From Apteryx mantelli (taxonomy: Eukaryota > Chordata > Aves > Apterygiformes > Apterygidae): a DNA stretch of 64,000 nt. The notes beneath the pieces were generated by a model that saw nothing but the letters and a program-made list of their open reading frames with translations, did no database searches and was not told where the DNA came from. Positions 44,501 to 57,130 of the stretch are shown in pieces. The DNA lies in the NCBI RefSeq assembly GCF_036417845.1, contig NC_089978.1:35456682-35520681 (forward strand), in the 5' to 3' direction. Both the position numbers and the translations under genes were made by a program. The stretch's first letter is position 1, and every line of letters begins with the position of its first letter.

Positions 44501-47500
44501 GACTAGGATCTCAGCTTTTGTATATTGTTCTTACATTTTCCTCAGAGTTGCCTTTTTAATGGCCAAAGAAGAAATATACTTACTAATACAAGCCGCTCAC
44601 TGATTTCAGCACAAGTGTGCCCCCAGCCCGGCTATGTGTGTTTTGTGTTTCACATCACTCTGTGGATATGCCATAAAGAACAGGGGGGATTTTGCCTAGG
44701 GAAGGACGATAGGGAATGAAACAGCCCCCTAAACTTCATTTGTCTGAGCTGGTGATTCCCAGCAGGATTTGAGTTCTCCATCCCTGAGTACTTACAGCGC
44801 ACATAAATGCTTAATTCACTGATAGACTGATATTCCCAAACTTTATTCTTCTTGCCTTAGCTCTGCGCATTAGCCTTTGCCTTTTTGAAGAGCATTTGAA
44901 TAGAAATAAACAACCTTCTTCCCTGGGTGATCACAGTTCTCCTTATGAATAAATCATTTAATCAGGTGTTAAGCTTAAGGCATTAAAAAAAAAAAAACAC
45001 AAAAACAACAGCAAAAGGAGAAAAATGTTTTAAAACACGGGAAAGAAATGCTGTTTCTCCCTCTTCCATGACTCAGCAAGTCACTTCACGGCTTTTAAAC
45101 TAATCTAGTCTGCATCCTATTCAGTTATACAACAATTAAAGGGGTGGAACAACACATCCAGTGGTTCATCCTGGATGTGAGTACACAAAAAGCAATTATT
45201 TACAGAAAAAAATGTTAAATATTTGCAATCCCTTTTTCTGCCTGTATTATAGGAATATTGAAATTATTTTCAAAAATTACTTTCTAAAAATATATATTCA
45301 TCTATAGTTTTATTGCATGGGAAGGAGTACAATTTATTTTCTGAAAGTTTCTTTTCCAATTGTCTGTGGTCTCCCTCCACATCTTAGCTCCATTTCCAAG
45401 GAGCTGAATTTTTTCATATCCCAGTATTCCTCTAAAAAGTGAGAGCAGTCTCTTAGCAGGATAACAGAAGAAGAAGGAAGAAAATGAAGTATCCTTCTAA
45501 GCCTTGCCCCTGCCACAGATTTCCCAGGTGACTTCAGCAAATTATATTTCATAAACAATTACTTTTATGGCAGTAACAGACAAAGGCACTAAGTAAAGTT
45601 GAGAGCCTGATGGCACAAAATACCAGCAAAAATAGCAGAGCAAAATAATTTTTGACCCCGAGAGATTATGGTCTTGCTGGGAAAGGGAGTGAGCTCTCAG
45701 ATTCAAGGAAGCCATTGGCTTTTAAGCATTCTTTATAGAAAGTGGATAGGAATTGCTTTCTAGAGAAGAAAAGGTTTGCATTATGGGACAAGTCCTGAGG
45801 TAAGAAGAAGAGGAGAACAGCATGCTTTGAAGGAAAGGCTTATCCAAATTTTTATATACTATCATAAACTCATTCATGATGCAAATGCCTGAAAAGAGAA
45901 TGCCAAATGCTGTAACTGTCATACCCACTCTTACCATAGCTTGACTTTCTTTCTCTGATAGTCTCAGAGTCACCTCTACTATCCTTATCTCAGCTGTCAT
46001 TATTCATGGCAGCACTCCTTCTTGTATTTCATCTTCTAAATAACAGCCTTGTGTTTGATTCTGTTGATTAAATTATATCGCAATGCTCTGTCTGGGCCTT
46101 TGATTCTAAAATCACATCTGTGTCTTCTTATTGTATTTTGAACGGAGAAAAGCAGTTTTAAAAATAAGTGCAGTAATAGAATCATGCAGTTCAATGAACA
46201 AAGAAATTAATGATAACACCTCTGTGAGAAAAAAGAAAAAAACTTTGTTGGTCTCCATAAACAAATATCAGGCTTCATTAAGAACATTAATGCTTATTAT
46301 GAAAGATGGGCAAATTTATTTGGATTTGTGACAAAATGCATGCAGCCTGAAAGTATGTATAAATGTGGGATGGACCAAAACTGTGGGTGAGCAGAACATT
46401 CCTTTGCACTTGGATTTCAACCTCTTCCTCTCCCCTTTACTTGGTAGTTAAAGAATTTATTTAGTATGTAAAACTGGGTTTGGGTTGCTCCTCCACCCAA
46501 AAAAGGTTGGAACTCTCGGTTCTTTCTAAGTAAACGCCATGCTGTGTTGTATTCTGGTGTGAGCCATTTCCTACTTTCTCCCATGCAAACTGCTGAGTCT
46601 TGGCTCAAGTTCTTTATTCACCAGGTTGGGGAAAGAGAAAAAACATCCTACGTGCGTGAATTAAACTATAATCTGCTGCACAAACCACCAAGGAAATAAA
46701 CAGGGTTTCAGGCCCCATTTCCAAGACAATGTTCTTGCTTATGCAAACAGTACCTGCCCCAGTGTGTCTATCATGTAACAGTTAAGGCACGCTTCTTGGA
46801 GATGGGACATGCAGAATTAAATCCTATCATGTAACAAGAGTATTTCTATTTAGACATTGCACAGGCTGGATGAGTGACCTTGCCATTGATCAAGGAGGGT
46901 GGTGATAGCTACCTTTGTGCTGCTTTTGTAGATGATGCTTTTGAATTGCTTTGCTTTTATTAAAAATGAAGAGAAACAATTTTGTCAGTACCAAACAAGC
47001 CTTTTTTATTTTTCTTTTTTTGGCAGCATTTTATTTCAGCAGGAAAAACTGACTGTTTTCTTTTTGGCATTACCTAAATCAGTCAGCTTTCTTGATTTGG
47101 ATTTTGAAACAAAACCCAATCATTCACTCAGACCTTAATCTCAATGGATCAAATCTTCAGCCTATACTGGGGCTGATACACAATGCCACCCCTGCAGAAG
47201 AGGGATCTGCTCTGGGAATTCTGCAATAGGAGCAGACTTTCTCCCAACATCCTACCCATTTATTTAGATATTCTGTCATTGTTTGCTATTTATAATTAAG
47301 CAGCTTTCTACTGCATGATAAAGACCTGAATGAACAACATTTCACAGTGCTGATGGAAAACTATTCCTAGCAGAAGCCAGGTGGGCTCTCGACACAGAAA
47401 CAAAGAATGAGTTGAAGTGTTTGCTAATCCTTGTGCTGGACCTTTATATAGGGCCAATTTCATTCATAGAGTAGAATAAAATTTAACAGATGATGACTGT

Positions 47501-50500
47501 GCATCAAATATATGTTAAACTCTCAGACAGCATTTTGAAGTACGGTTTGGTGAAATCTCACCATTCTGCCCAATATATATGAAGTTCTTCAAAAATGGGA
47601 CAGGAAAAGCTGACCTCACTACAGTAAGCAGAATAAACCAGTTATACTTAGTCTTGTTGGTGTTTATAAGAGGTTTTAGCTGGCTTCCTTCCTGACTGAC
47701 TATAATTGGCACAAGCAATTTCCTTCTTTGAGAGCAGCTGTCACTGGTGTAGTTTCTCTTAGGGCCAGGAATGGAATAAAGGCTTTCTCCTCTTGAAACC
47801 TTCTCCTTAGTGTGGAGGCCTATAAACAAAGCGTAATGATAACCAACTATTCATCAAATTGTGGGAAGGTGATTAGTGGGTTGCCACAAGAATTAGTGTT
47901 AAGCCTAGGTATAATTGACATCTTCAGTCTCTTCCACAGCCTAATAAAATCTAACTGTTGGAAAAACTTTCTTGATATTCAGGCAATTTCTTTATTTCCT
48001 TAACTTATTTGCACAATGTCAAGGTAAAGATCTTTAGACCATCCTCACCTATTGTCCTTCTTTAATGTGAGCTTTTCAAATACTTGTAAATTATTATCTT
48101 CACAGACATGTCTACACTAGAAAACAAACTGAAGTATTTTAAAAATTACGTGGCAGTGAAAGGCGAAGCTACCATTTAGCACAATTCATAAACTGTAAAT
48201 CCGGAAGGGGCCACTGTAAGCAAGCCTGACTAGCTGTAGAATTGAACCAAAGGGATTTTCCTGAATTAGAAACACAGGATATAGAACCAGGTGGGATCTT
48301 CTGAGCTTGAGCCCATCTTGCTTTTGTGGGCCAGTATACCAAATATTTCTATTTCAAACTTATCAAGGTCTATTTCTAAGCTAACTAGTTTGTATGTTCC
48401 AACCTTTTCTTCTAGAATTCTGTTCCAGAACCCCATAACTCTGTCATTAGGAAACTTTCCAACCCAAATATACTCATGACCAGTTTCTAACCATACCTTT
48501 GGAGACTGACTGCAAGTTTCTGAATCAAAAAAGAAAGATTTTTGTGAGAGCTTCCTTAGAGACCAGGCTCTACTTACAATTCAGACTCTCAAAAGCATGG
48601 AGCCAAGCCACAAAAACTTACACTGCATTTTTCACAGGTCTCATTTTGCCAACACTGCTATATACCCATAGACAAAAGTAGGAAAAGATATCTCTTGTAT
48701 TAAAGTATTCCAAAATTTATTATAGGAAGCCTTAAAATATGTGCTTGGTCAATGATAACAACATGGGTTTGTGCAGTTCCAAACAGAACCAAAACTACAT
48801 TTAAATTTTAAAATTAAGAGGTTAATATTTTAGACAATCTAAATGAAAGGGCATATAAAAGAAGGGGTGCAAATTGTGTTGATGACAATTTATGTTTTCG
48901 TAGTTTAATTATGTGTGAAATAGCCCATCAACTTAATGAAATATAAAATCAGGTTAATGAGTTAATAAGGATAACAATTAAGCAAATATACACATATATC
49001 TCTATAGAAGACAATGATAATTAAATGCCTACTATTATAACAAAAACATTTTGAAGAACATTTTGGGTTTTGGGAACTGTTACACCCCATCCCAACAACG
49101 ATTGTTGTTGTTTGAACTAAAAAGCCTTATATGCGTCATTCGCAACGTCTTTACCAACATTTGGCCCAAATACAGGTATTTTTGCATAACTGGCAACTGT
49201 CTGTTTAGTGGTCTTGCTAAAAACAGAACCTACATAAAATGTGTACCAGTGCAGCGCTACCTCTAATGTATCACAAAGATGTAAACATCTTAAGCCCAAC
49301 ACATGATTTGCAAGGCTTAACTTGAACCTCAACTGTTTGTAGATACAGACACGGTTTATAACTGAAGTGCAGTATTTACCAATGGTTAAGAGCAAGGCAA
49401 TGACCAGAGAAAAAAATGGGAAGTATTTTGGTTAATTATCCATGACGAACAAGAAGAACAGCCAAAAAGAACATTCCAGTGCAGAGCAAAACCAGCACTG
49501 GGAATAACAAGCAACTTGTGGTTATTAATTGTAAAAAAATATGAGAATGCTTTGATTGGAAGGGTTCTACAGCTACTGTTTTTTACTTCATCGTTTTGTC
49601 ACAGAAGATGGCATTTGTTTTTTGTTATTCATATAAAGAGCAAAAATACCCTGAAATGTGTTAATTCATTGTAATGTAATTAGAGGATGTGGAGAATGGA
49701 TGATAGGAAGCTTCTACTAAGAGATTTATGAGGATGGTGGTAATAGCACAAAAGAGTTAGTTTGTTAAGCTACCAGTAAGGCCACTCTCCCCTAACTCTG
49801 TTGCAAATTTAGGAGTGACATAAGCAACTGATGTTTAACCAAAGGAATAGAATACCCAAATATATTGTGATATGCTTGTAATGAACATGTAATTAATATC
49901 TGTTGGAGCATGAAATGGCTTATATAAAGAATATTTGGAGCTTTGCTCAGGATGACACCTTTGAATTCTTTGGTTTTCTTGCTTTTCCAGTCCAAGAAAG
50001 GTATGAGTAAAAGAATGGTAGCAGATTACAACCAAGATTCTATTTTGTAAGTGTAACCTTTTCTGATATTAGTGCTAAAGAATTTTAACTCTTAATATAT
50101 GCTTACCTAGGCAGAATTTGTAATGATTTTTGTAAGTCTGGTCAGGGTTGATTCTAGCAAAAATATTGAGTGACAATTAAGTTGTATCTAATCCCAAACA
50201 AATCTGGTGGTTAAAGCATTTTAGGTCAGCACTGTTCCCTTACAGTTCATTCTTTTTTTAACCCATGAAGTATTTATAGAGAGAAACTATATTCCTCATT
50301 TGGGTATTAAAAAAATAGTCAAATGGAGTCTTAATTCCTTATGAATGGTAAGATTTTTGTGAGATTCCACTGACCATCTCAGCAGACATTCTCTCTTCTT
50401 CATCTACTTCGATTCCATTTGTCTTGAAGATGGTTAACTGCAATTAAAACATGGAAATGTCAGAAGGACCCTGTAAAATAACATTAACACTTTACCTCTA

Positions 50501-50860
50501 AAAAGAATATTTTGTGCAGCCCACCTGAAGATGCATCTGTCTTTTTCATTGACATGTCATAGTGCTGACTGATGGGATGCAGCTCCAGAATCAGACTCCA
50601 CAATTTAGGTGTCTGTATGTGAGTGCGTGTCTATATTACAGTCAATAGCACCTAGACAGCTATTCATCTCATCCTGACATGATCCTCTGCAAACTCCATT
50701 TTCTGTAATGACTTGATCTCTGTTGACTGTATTGGGAGGATGGGCATTCAGCTCACATTCAGACACATACATTGTAGATGCTTAGATTTAGGTGTCTGAA
50801 TCTACAGCCGCATTGTACACCCAGTAACTAGCTAACACAGTCTTTACTTCTATAGAATTG
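38542..50860. other. Noncoding stretch
   Basis: AT-rich single-copy sequence with poly-T at 41001-41014 and poly-A at 44985-44997. The longest frames (131 codons at 42797-43192 and about 100 elsewhere) show no family motif. No transposon is confidently seen. Confidence 0.45.
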
Positions 50861-50990
50861 AAGAATCATACAAATCACAGCATAACTCGGACTGGAGGTC
50901 TCTAGTCCAACCTCTTGCTCTGCTTTAAACTACTTGAACTATTAGATCAGTCCAGGTTGCTCGGGGCTTTATCTAGTCAGATTTTCCTCA
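50861..50990 (-). mobile_element. Old CR1 3'-end fragment
   Basis: AGAATCATACAAATCACAGC, GACTGGAGGTCTCTAGTCCA, ACCTCTTGCTCTGCTTT, TCCAGGTTGCTCGGGGCTTT and ATCTAGTCAGATTTT follow the CR1 3' end in reverse complement. The copy is diverged and stops within about 130 bp. Confidence 0.7.
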
Positions 50991-52049
50991 TTTGCAACTG
51001 ACAAGCTTTCATTTTACAACAGAAATGATTGTTATTAGCATTGGGGTGGTGACCTTGAATTTTGCTCTGTTAAAGACCAAACCATTTCTATTTTTCTGTT
51101 TCCATCACCTTGTAGGTCATTCTGGAAGGCATTATAGTCCTCCCCTGTGTCGTCATGCCCATCTTCAATTCCTGTTTGAACTAAAACATAATTTTTAGAA
51201 AAAAAATCTGTTCTTCATCCAAAAAATTCCAGTGATGAATTCAACACAAACTTTGGTAAGTTCTTTGTTATCTTAAATCTGCTGAGTTTTAAGTTCCAAC
51301 CCTGAATCTTATTGTTTCTTCAACTGCCAGACTGAGGATCCTTCAATGAGCAAATTTCCATTCCCTTTGTGAAAATATATATGAATTTAGTTTATGGTGT
51401 TATGTTTTGCAAAGAGAAATTCAATTCACTTTTATATCACCAAAGAAAGACCACTAGTAGGCTTGGCTTCGCTAGAAAGTAACCTTGTAAGGTGGAAGCT
51501 GCAGACATTGTGTAGCCACTTACCTGGACAGTAACTCCACAGGAACAAGGCAGGTGGTCTGTCAAGTTAGCTGAATGTAGGTAACTCAACAGGGCATTTC
51601 TCAAGCCTTGCCGAGTTACCTAAGTTCACGCTTAATGCCTTTCTCTGGTGAAGACAAATCCTTGGCATACTAATGTCAGCGCTGTGTATATCACTGCCAA
51701 AATTTGTCAACAATGGGAAAGTATCCAGACAAAAACTAGCAAAATGATGAATGATCCAAAGAGAAAGCCTCATAGGACAAGTCAAAAGAACTAAATATAG
51801 ACATACAGTTTGGTTAAATGACATCTAAGAGAGGCAATTCTATGGTTTCATCTGGTTTCTTCTGGTTGCACTGGTTGAACAGCCTTTCTGTGTCAGGCTT
51901 GGCACAAAGAAGCCTTTAAAATAATGACATATCTGCTTCTCTTTCAAATGTTTACATAGACAAGAATAAAGTATGCATGTGGGTAGTGCTTAGGAGAGAT
52001 ACAAGAGTGGCTACATTTTCCTATTATTATTATTACTTACAGCCTGCTT
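50991..52049. other. Noncoding stretch
   Basis: No gene, RNA or repeat recognised. Confidence 0.45.
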
Positions 52050-52225
52050 TAGATTATTGTCAGGGCCCTGAGGGCACTGTCCCTGCCCACTCCCGGCCTC
52101 CCCACCCTGCTCAGCCCCAGCCCCATCTCAGCACAGCCCAGGGCCATCAGTCCCTGCCCCACAACACCACAGTGGTGCCAGGCTCCAGCCCCACTATGGC
52201 CCTGCACCTGCCCAGCCTATGCAGT
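52050..52225. repeat. C-rich block of repeat-like composition, unclassified
   Basis: About 175 bp, very rich in CCC, CCCAGCC and CAGCCC words and abruptly bounded by AT-rich sequence (TATTATTATTATTAC before, TTAATTTTCTTC after). The sharp composition change suggests an inserted repeat or a small GC island. I cannot name the family. Confidence 0.35.
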
Positions 52226-53249
52226 TAATTTTCTTCAAGGTCCTCTTCCATTAAATGTACAAAAACCTTTATAAAACTGAAACCTTTTCTAACTCATAAA
52301 ATCATGTCAAATTACCTTCTATCCTGCAAATTTTTTGGTAGAAGAACAGTTATAGCCTTGAAAGTAATAGCAAAAATAATGGGAATAGCCTGATGAAAAA
52401 TCGTAAGGTGCTTATTATCCCATATACTCACTTGGATTTTATGTATCATACTAAAAGGTATAAACAATAATTACATTGTATCTTAATGATAGAATCATCC
52501 CAACCTGTCTGTTTCATCTTTCAGGCAGTCACAGTAATTTAACAGAACAATACCTTGCTCAGTTATTCTTAACTGAGGCTGTGAGTCCCTTCAAAGAAAG
52601 TTCTCATGCATTCTTTTCAAGAGTTCTGCTGGAGTCTGCTTTCCCAGATTGTCTGCTGGGGTGCTAAGACATACCCAGATGACAATGCTACACAGTACTG
52701 GAGTGGTCACAAGTCCAAAATGGCATGTGAAAACATCATCTTTCCCTTACATTGTGTTGCATATTCACCCCAGAGGCAGTCACTGCAGTGCACACGCTCC
52801 AAAGAGATTCTACATAAGTCCCATCAATGTGAAGACTTTGTAGCATATGGTCCTTGAAATGGTTCTTCCATGACAGGGAAAATATTGCCTGCTTGGAATA
52901 CACCATGATCAACCGGCACTGTATGGCTTAGCTACACAGTCACCAATCTATATTTCACACTTCAGATAAATACGACAAGGTGTTTTGCCTTCCATCTGAA
53001 ACACCACATTTCTCATCTAATCAGTGATTTGCTGCCAAAATTTTAACTAGGGCTCCAGCAGAAAAATTTCTCCTTTGTCAGCAAATCATGCAACATCTGC
53101 TTGGTAATATACCTTCCTCTGCTCTCTGATCAACAAATGAAACCAATCTTAAAAAGTCATCAGTTTCCTTCCTACTGAGAAAAAAAACACAATCCTCCAT
53201 CAGTCTCATATTCTCTGACTCCCAGATGCTTAAGTCCTTACACCATCAT
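52226..53249. other. Noncoding stretch
   Basis: No gene or repeat recognised. Confidence 0.45.
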
Positions 53250-53880
53250 CCCCTCCAGCTCAGCCTCTGTCTACCCCACACAGCAGTGGTTGAAGACCCT
53301 TTAGGTGGATCCCAGTTTTCTCATGGCAGGACAAGGGAAACAAGTGCCAGGTGGTGACAGCTTCTACAAGGCTGTGTCTCTCTTGGGTATGGAGGCAAGC
53401 AGAGCCGCCCTGACTCGCGGGTGCCTGGGGAGAAGACTTTCTTTCCATGGAAGAAGGAGCAAAGAAAGTTAAAACAGTCAAGGCCTCCTTTATGGCTGGT
53501 GGCCCTGGCTGCCATGTGGAGCTGGCAAGCCTGACTGGAGATTCAGCCCCATATGGCATGTGGAGAGCCATGAGGGCAGTGTTGCTGCCACAGTGAGGAC
53601 ACCCACCATCCCCAGTGGACTGGAGCCCACCTGACTGCTCTGCCCTTCCCTGTAACTCAAAGAGCCAGATGTGTCCCTGTTCATATGACCTGCATGGGGC
53701 CCATCACAGCAAAAGAAGAGTCCAAGAGCACTCTTGCCCTCTTGTACACATGATGAAGCAGCTGGCGCAGCAGGGGGATTCAGGGATTCTGCAATAGTCT
53801 CCTTTTCTCTCCCTGAAAAATGCTGTTGGGAACATAACTGTGGAAATTCCCGCACATGAGTTCTTACTGGCATGTGTGGA
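53250..53880. other. GC-richer segment with overlapping minus-strand open frames
   Basis: Two minus-strand frames (127 codons at 53490-53873 and 103 codons at 53260-53571) overlap by about 80 nt in different phases. The products are Pro, Ser and Gly rich and resemble no family I know. The pattern could be a decayed ORF with a frameshift or chance frames in GC-richer DNA. Confidence 0.2.
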
Positions 53881-56800
53881 CATCACAGCACATTCACAGA
53901 TGGATTTACACACATTAAGAAGGCTTATAGCAACTTCTAAAAATGTAATCCTTTCCTGTCTGGAACTGCAAGACCTCAGAGAGGAAAAGATTGCCTGGGC
54001 CATCAGGCCATCCTGTTATAAGATGCAACTATGCCTTATCACTACACTATGCACTAAGCTGGCCAGGGATTCATGGGAGGGAGACATTTTAGCCAGAGGA
54101 TTCGTCAGGAACCATATATCCTGGGCTTTTCTGATTTATCTTACATGAGAAGTGAGGATGTCTGAAGGAATTCCTTGGTCTCTTCTTGTCTCTGCCTGCA
54201 GACATGGAGCACAGCAGTGCATCCTTCTTCATCACAGCATTTGCTTTGCAGTGGTATACATTACCAAAGCTAGTCTTCTCAAGGCTGTCAGTCTTCCCTT
54301 TTTTCTTTTAATTGGGACTGAGACATTCCATTAAAAAGCCCATCAGCTTGGTCTGTTACTAATGCAGTCACCTGAACCTACAGGTTCACCAAAACTGTGC
54401 AATCCATTTCTGAGAAATAGCTGTGGCTGCTGCATGTATCTATTTAAATTAACTTGAAATTTTTAAATATTAACATTGAAAGAAGCTAAACTGTTTTATT
54501 TCTTCATAGTTTTCCTTGTTGCTGCCATAATGTCCAATATTACCTCCCTGTGATTTAAGTGAGTTTCTGTGGATCCTGGACATAGGGCTGCTGTAGCCAT
54601 ATTTGGCTTTCTTACACATGCCTACTTTCGATGTTGCAGCCTCTTTTCTCCACCAAGGATGGCCCTTGAAAAGAGGCAGCCATTGCCCCCTTGAATTTAG
54701 ATGCCACAGTATTTGTGATGCATAATTTGGATATGCAGATAGGTAGATCCAGATCCTCAGAAGCATGCAGGTATCCAGGGAGAATTAACTTCCTAAACAC
54801 CTTCAAAGGCCTGAATGTTCACCCCTAAAAAGTGGGATTTGCAAGAGAATCTAAATTGCAAAAGCGTAACCACTAAATCGATGGTATTCACTACAGGCAA
54901 AGGCATTGACCTCTGTGGAAACAGAGGTAAAGCCACAAAATGCCCATTTGAAAACTGAACTCCGAATGCCCAAGGAGTCAGTATTCATTCCCCCAGAGAA
55001 TCCTGTCTTCTAACTTTGCCTGGAAAACGGGCTGAGCTAAAGAACAATATTTGAATTTCTTTTTATTGCATCAATAATTTTCGTTTGGGTATTTCTCTTC
55101 CCCAACATCAATCCCAAACACTACTTAAAAGCAACCTACTCCTTGTCCTGATTTCAGAAAAAGCTGTTTTACTACTGTTTATATGGCAGTGAAATCAAGT
55201 TTATATCCCAATGCTATCAGGGTTTCTTTTATATCATACATGCACGTAGAACAAACTTCCTACTAAACTACCATTTCTAAAAGGTTCATTGCTGAAATTT
55301 CAGTCTCAAAGTATTACTTCTCCTCACAATTGCCAAGTCCATTCCACTGGGGTAGCATTAATCTGCTACACAGACAGATGCAAGATGTTTCCATTATTCA
55401 CTAAGATAACTGGTTCCTCAATTTTTGCTGACAAGATTGTTTTCCAGCTACTCCGACCCAGAAAGCTGGCAAGAGTTCATAAGGAACGTAAAGAGGCAAC
55501 ACTCAGGATTAGTCACTGAGTCAAAGTAAAATGTTAGTTCTTTTTATTCCTGTTCTTATAGATCTGGAAATAAGGTAGATGCTGAAAATGCTGCTTCTAT
55601 ATTTTATGCTTGATATAACAAAACTGTAATGTCTTAAGTTATGTAGGATCAATTTTCTCCTGCAGGTTGCATGTTATAAACTGAGAGAGTCCACCCAGTT
55701 TTTTGCCTACAGGATACATGCTTTGTATCAAATTTTCAAGCAGTTTTAAGACAGTCTCTATAATTAGTGGTCTAATTTTGTCAGGCACAAATGACTTTAC
55801 CCACCCAAGTAGGAAGACAAAACTCGTATTTGTGAACTCAAATTGGCTGAATATGTGTCCCCCGAAAAAAGGCACTACCAATTCCTTGCATACACAGTAT
55901 TAAGTAGGGCAGGATTTGAAAATGCAGGCAACAAACTAATATGAAACACTGCAAAATTATTTTGATGCAAAACAGGTCCATAGGAAACAGACCAGAATAA
56001 AAACTTTCCTAAACTGGCTCCTATTCAGATCCCCTAAACTCAAGGGGGTTCTCCCAAGGGCCTGAGTAGCACTCAGAAGATTTCATGAAGGGCTTTGTTG
56101 CCGGATCTTATACTTGTACCACACATGTTCTGCACTGGCATTTGTAGCCTTGGTTTTCATATTGTGCCTGCTTCTGTGCTTTATAAATTGCCTACCAGTA
56201 CTGCTCAGATGCTGTGCTCTTATCTTAATCTTGCTTTTACAATTGCCCACTCCTGTTTCAAAGCTTCTCTCTTCTGTTGGATTAGCCAAATATGACAAAG
56301 GAATGAATAGAGGTCAAAGCACTAGTTAGTCCAGTCAGTTGTCCAAATTCTCAGAGAAAGCTATGGGAAATCATTCTGGCAAATAATGTGTAAACCACCA
56401 TGGCTTGTTTCCATATATGTTCCTTGCAATATTCCAAAGGGGAGCATACAGCATTAGGAAAATTAATCTTATTCACCTACCAAATGTGGGGGAGGTTATA
56501 CATTCTTTGAAGTAAATACCTTTACTTTATTCTTGTCTGCACTCTTCAGTGCTATCCTCTCTGTATAAGTAGAAGTTGTAATAATAGCAAGTATTATTAT
56601 TATAAATAATAACACATTTCTAAAACTAAGACTATTTTGAGATATAAGAGCACAAAACACTTAAGTAGGTAGAATAATTTTCTTTAAAAATCACAAAACA
56701 CAAACCAGAAGAACATTTTTTTTTAAAAGTTTTCTTTTGAGCTGAAAACACGGTCAAGTTTCATGCTAGAGCAAATTTCTATGGACGAGTTATAAATCTC

Positions 56801-57112
56801 TAAATAATGAGGTTTTTAATGAAAACAAGGCTAAATCAATGTGAACTGTAGCAGAGCAAACTGTATCACTATAACTGTAACTTAATAGAAAATTACAGAA
56901 TACTGAAAATGTTTTCTGATTATTGCTTAATTTATCAAAATCATATCATCTACAGCATATTCTAAATGAGGCTAAAGCATATTTAAGGATGTTACAGAGA
57001 TAATTATAAAAAGTACTAAACAGCCAACTAGTGAGTAGGTAGAGCAGCAAGTCACATGAGAGAAGAAAGTATTGTCAGCCTTAGTATGATGCTGATATTA
57101 TCGATATCATAG

Positions 57113-57130
57113 CCCCCCTCCCCCCCACCC
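57113..57130. repeat. C-rich run
   Basis: CCCCCCTCCCCCCCACCC: a near-homopolymer C tract with two interruptions. Confidence 0.8.
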
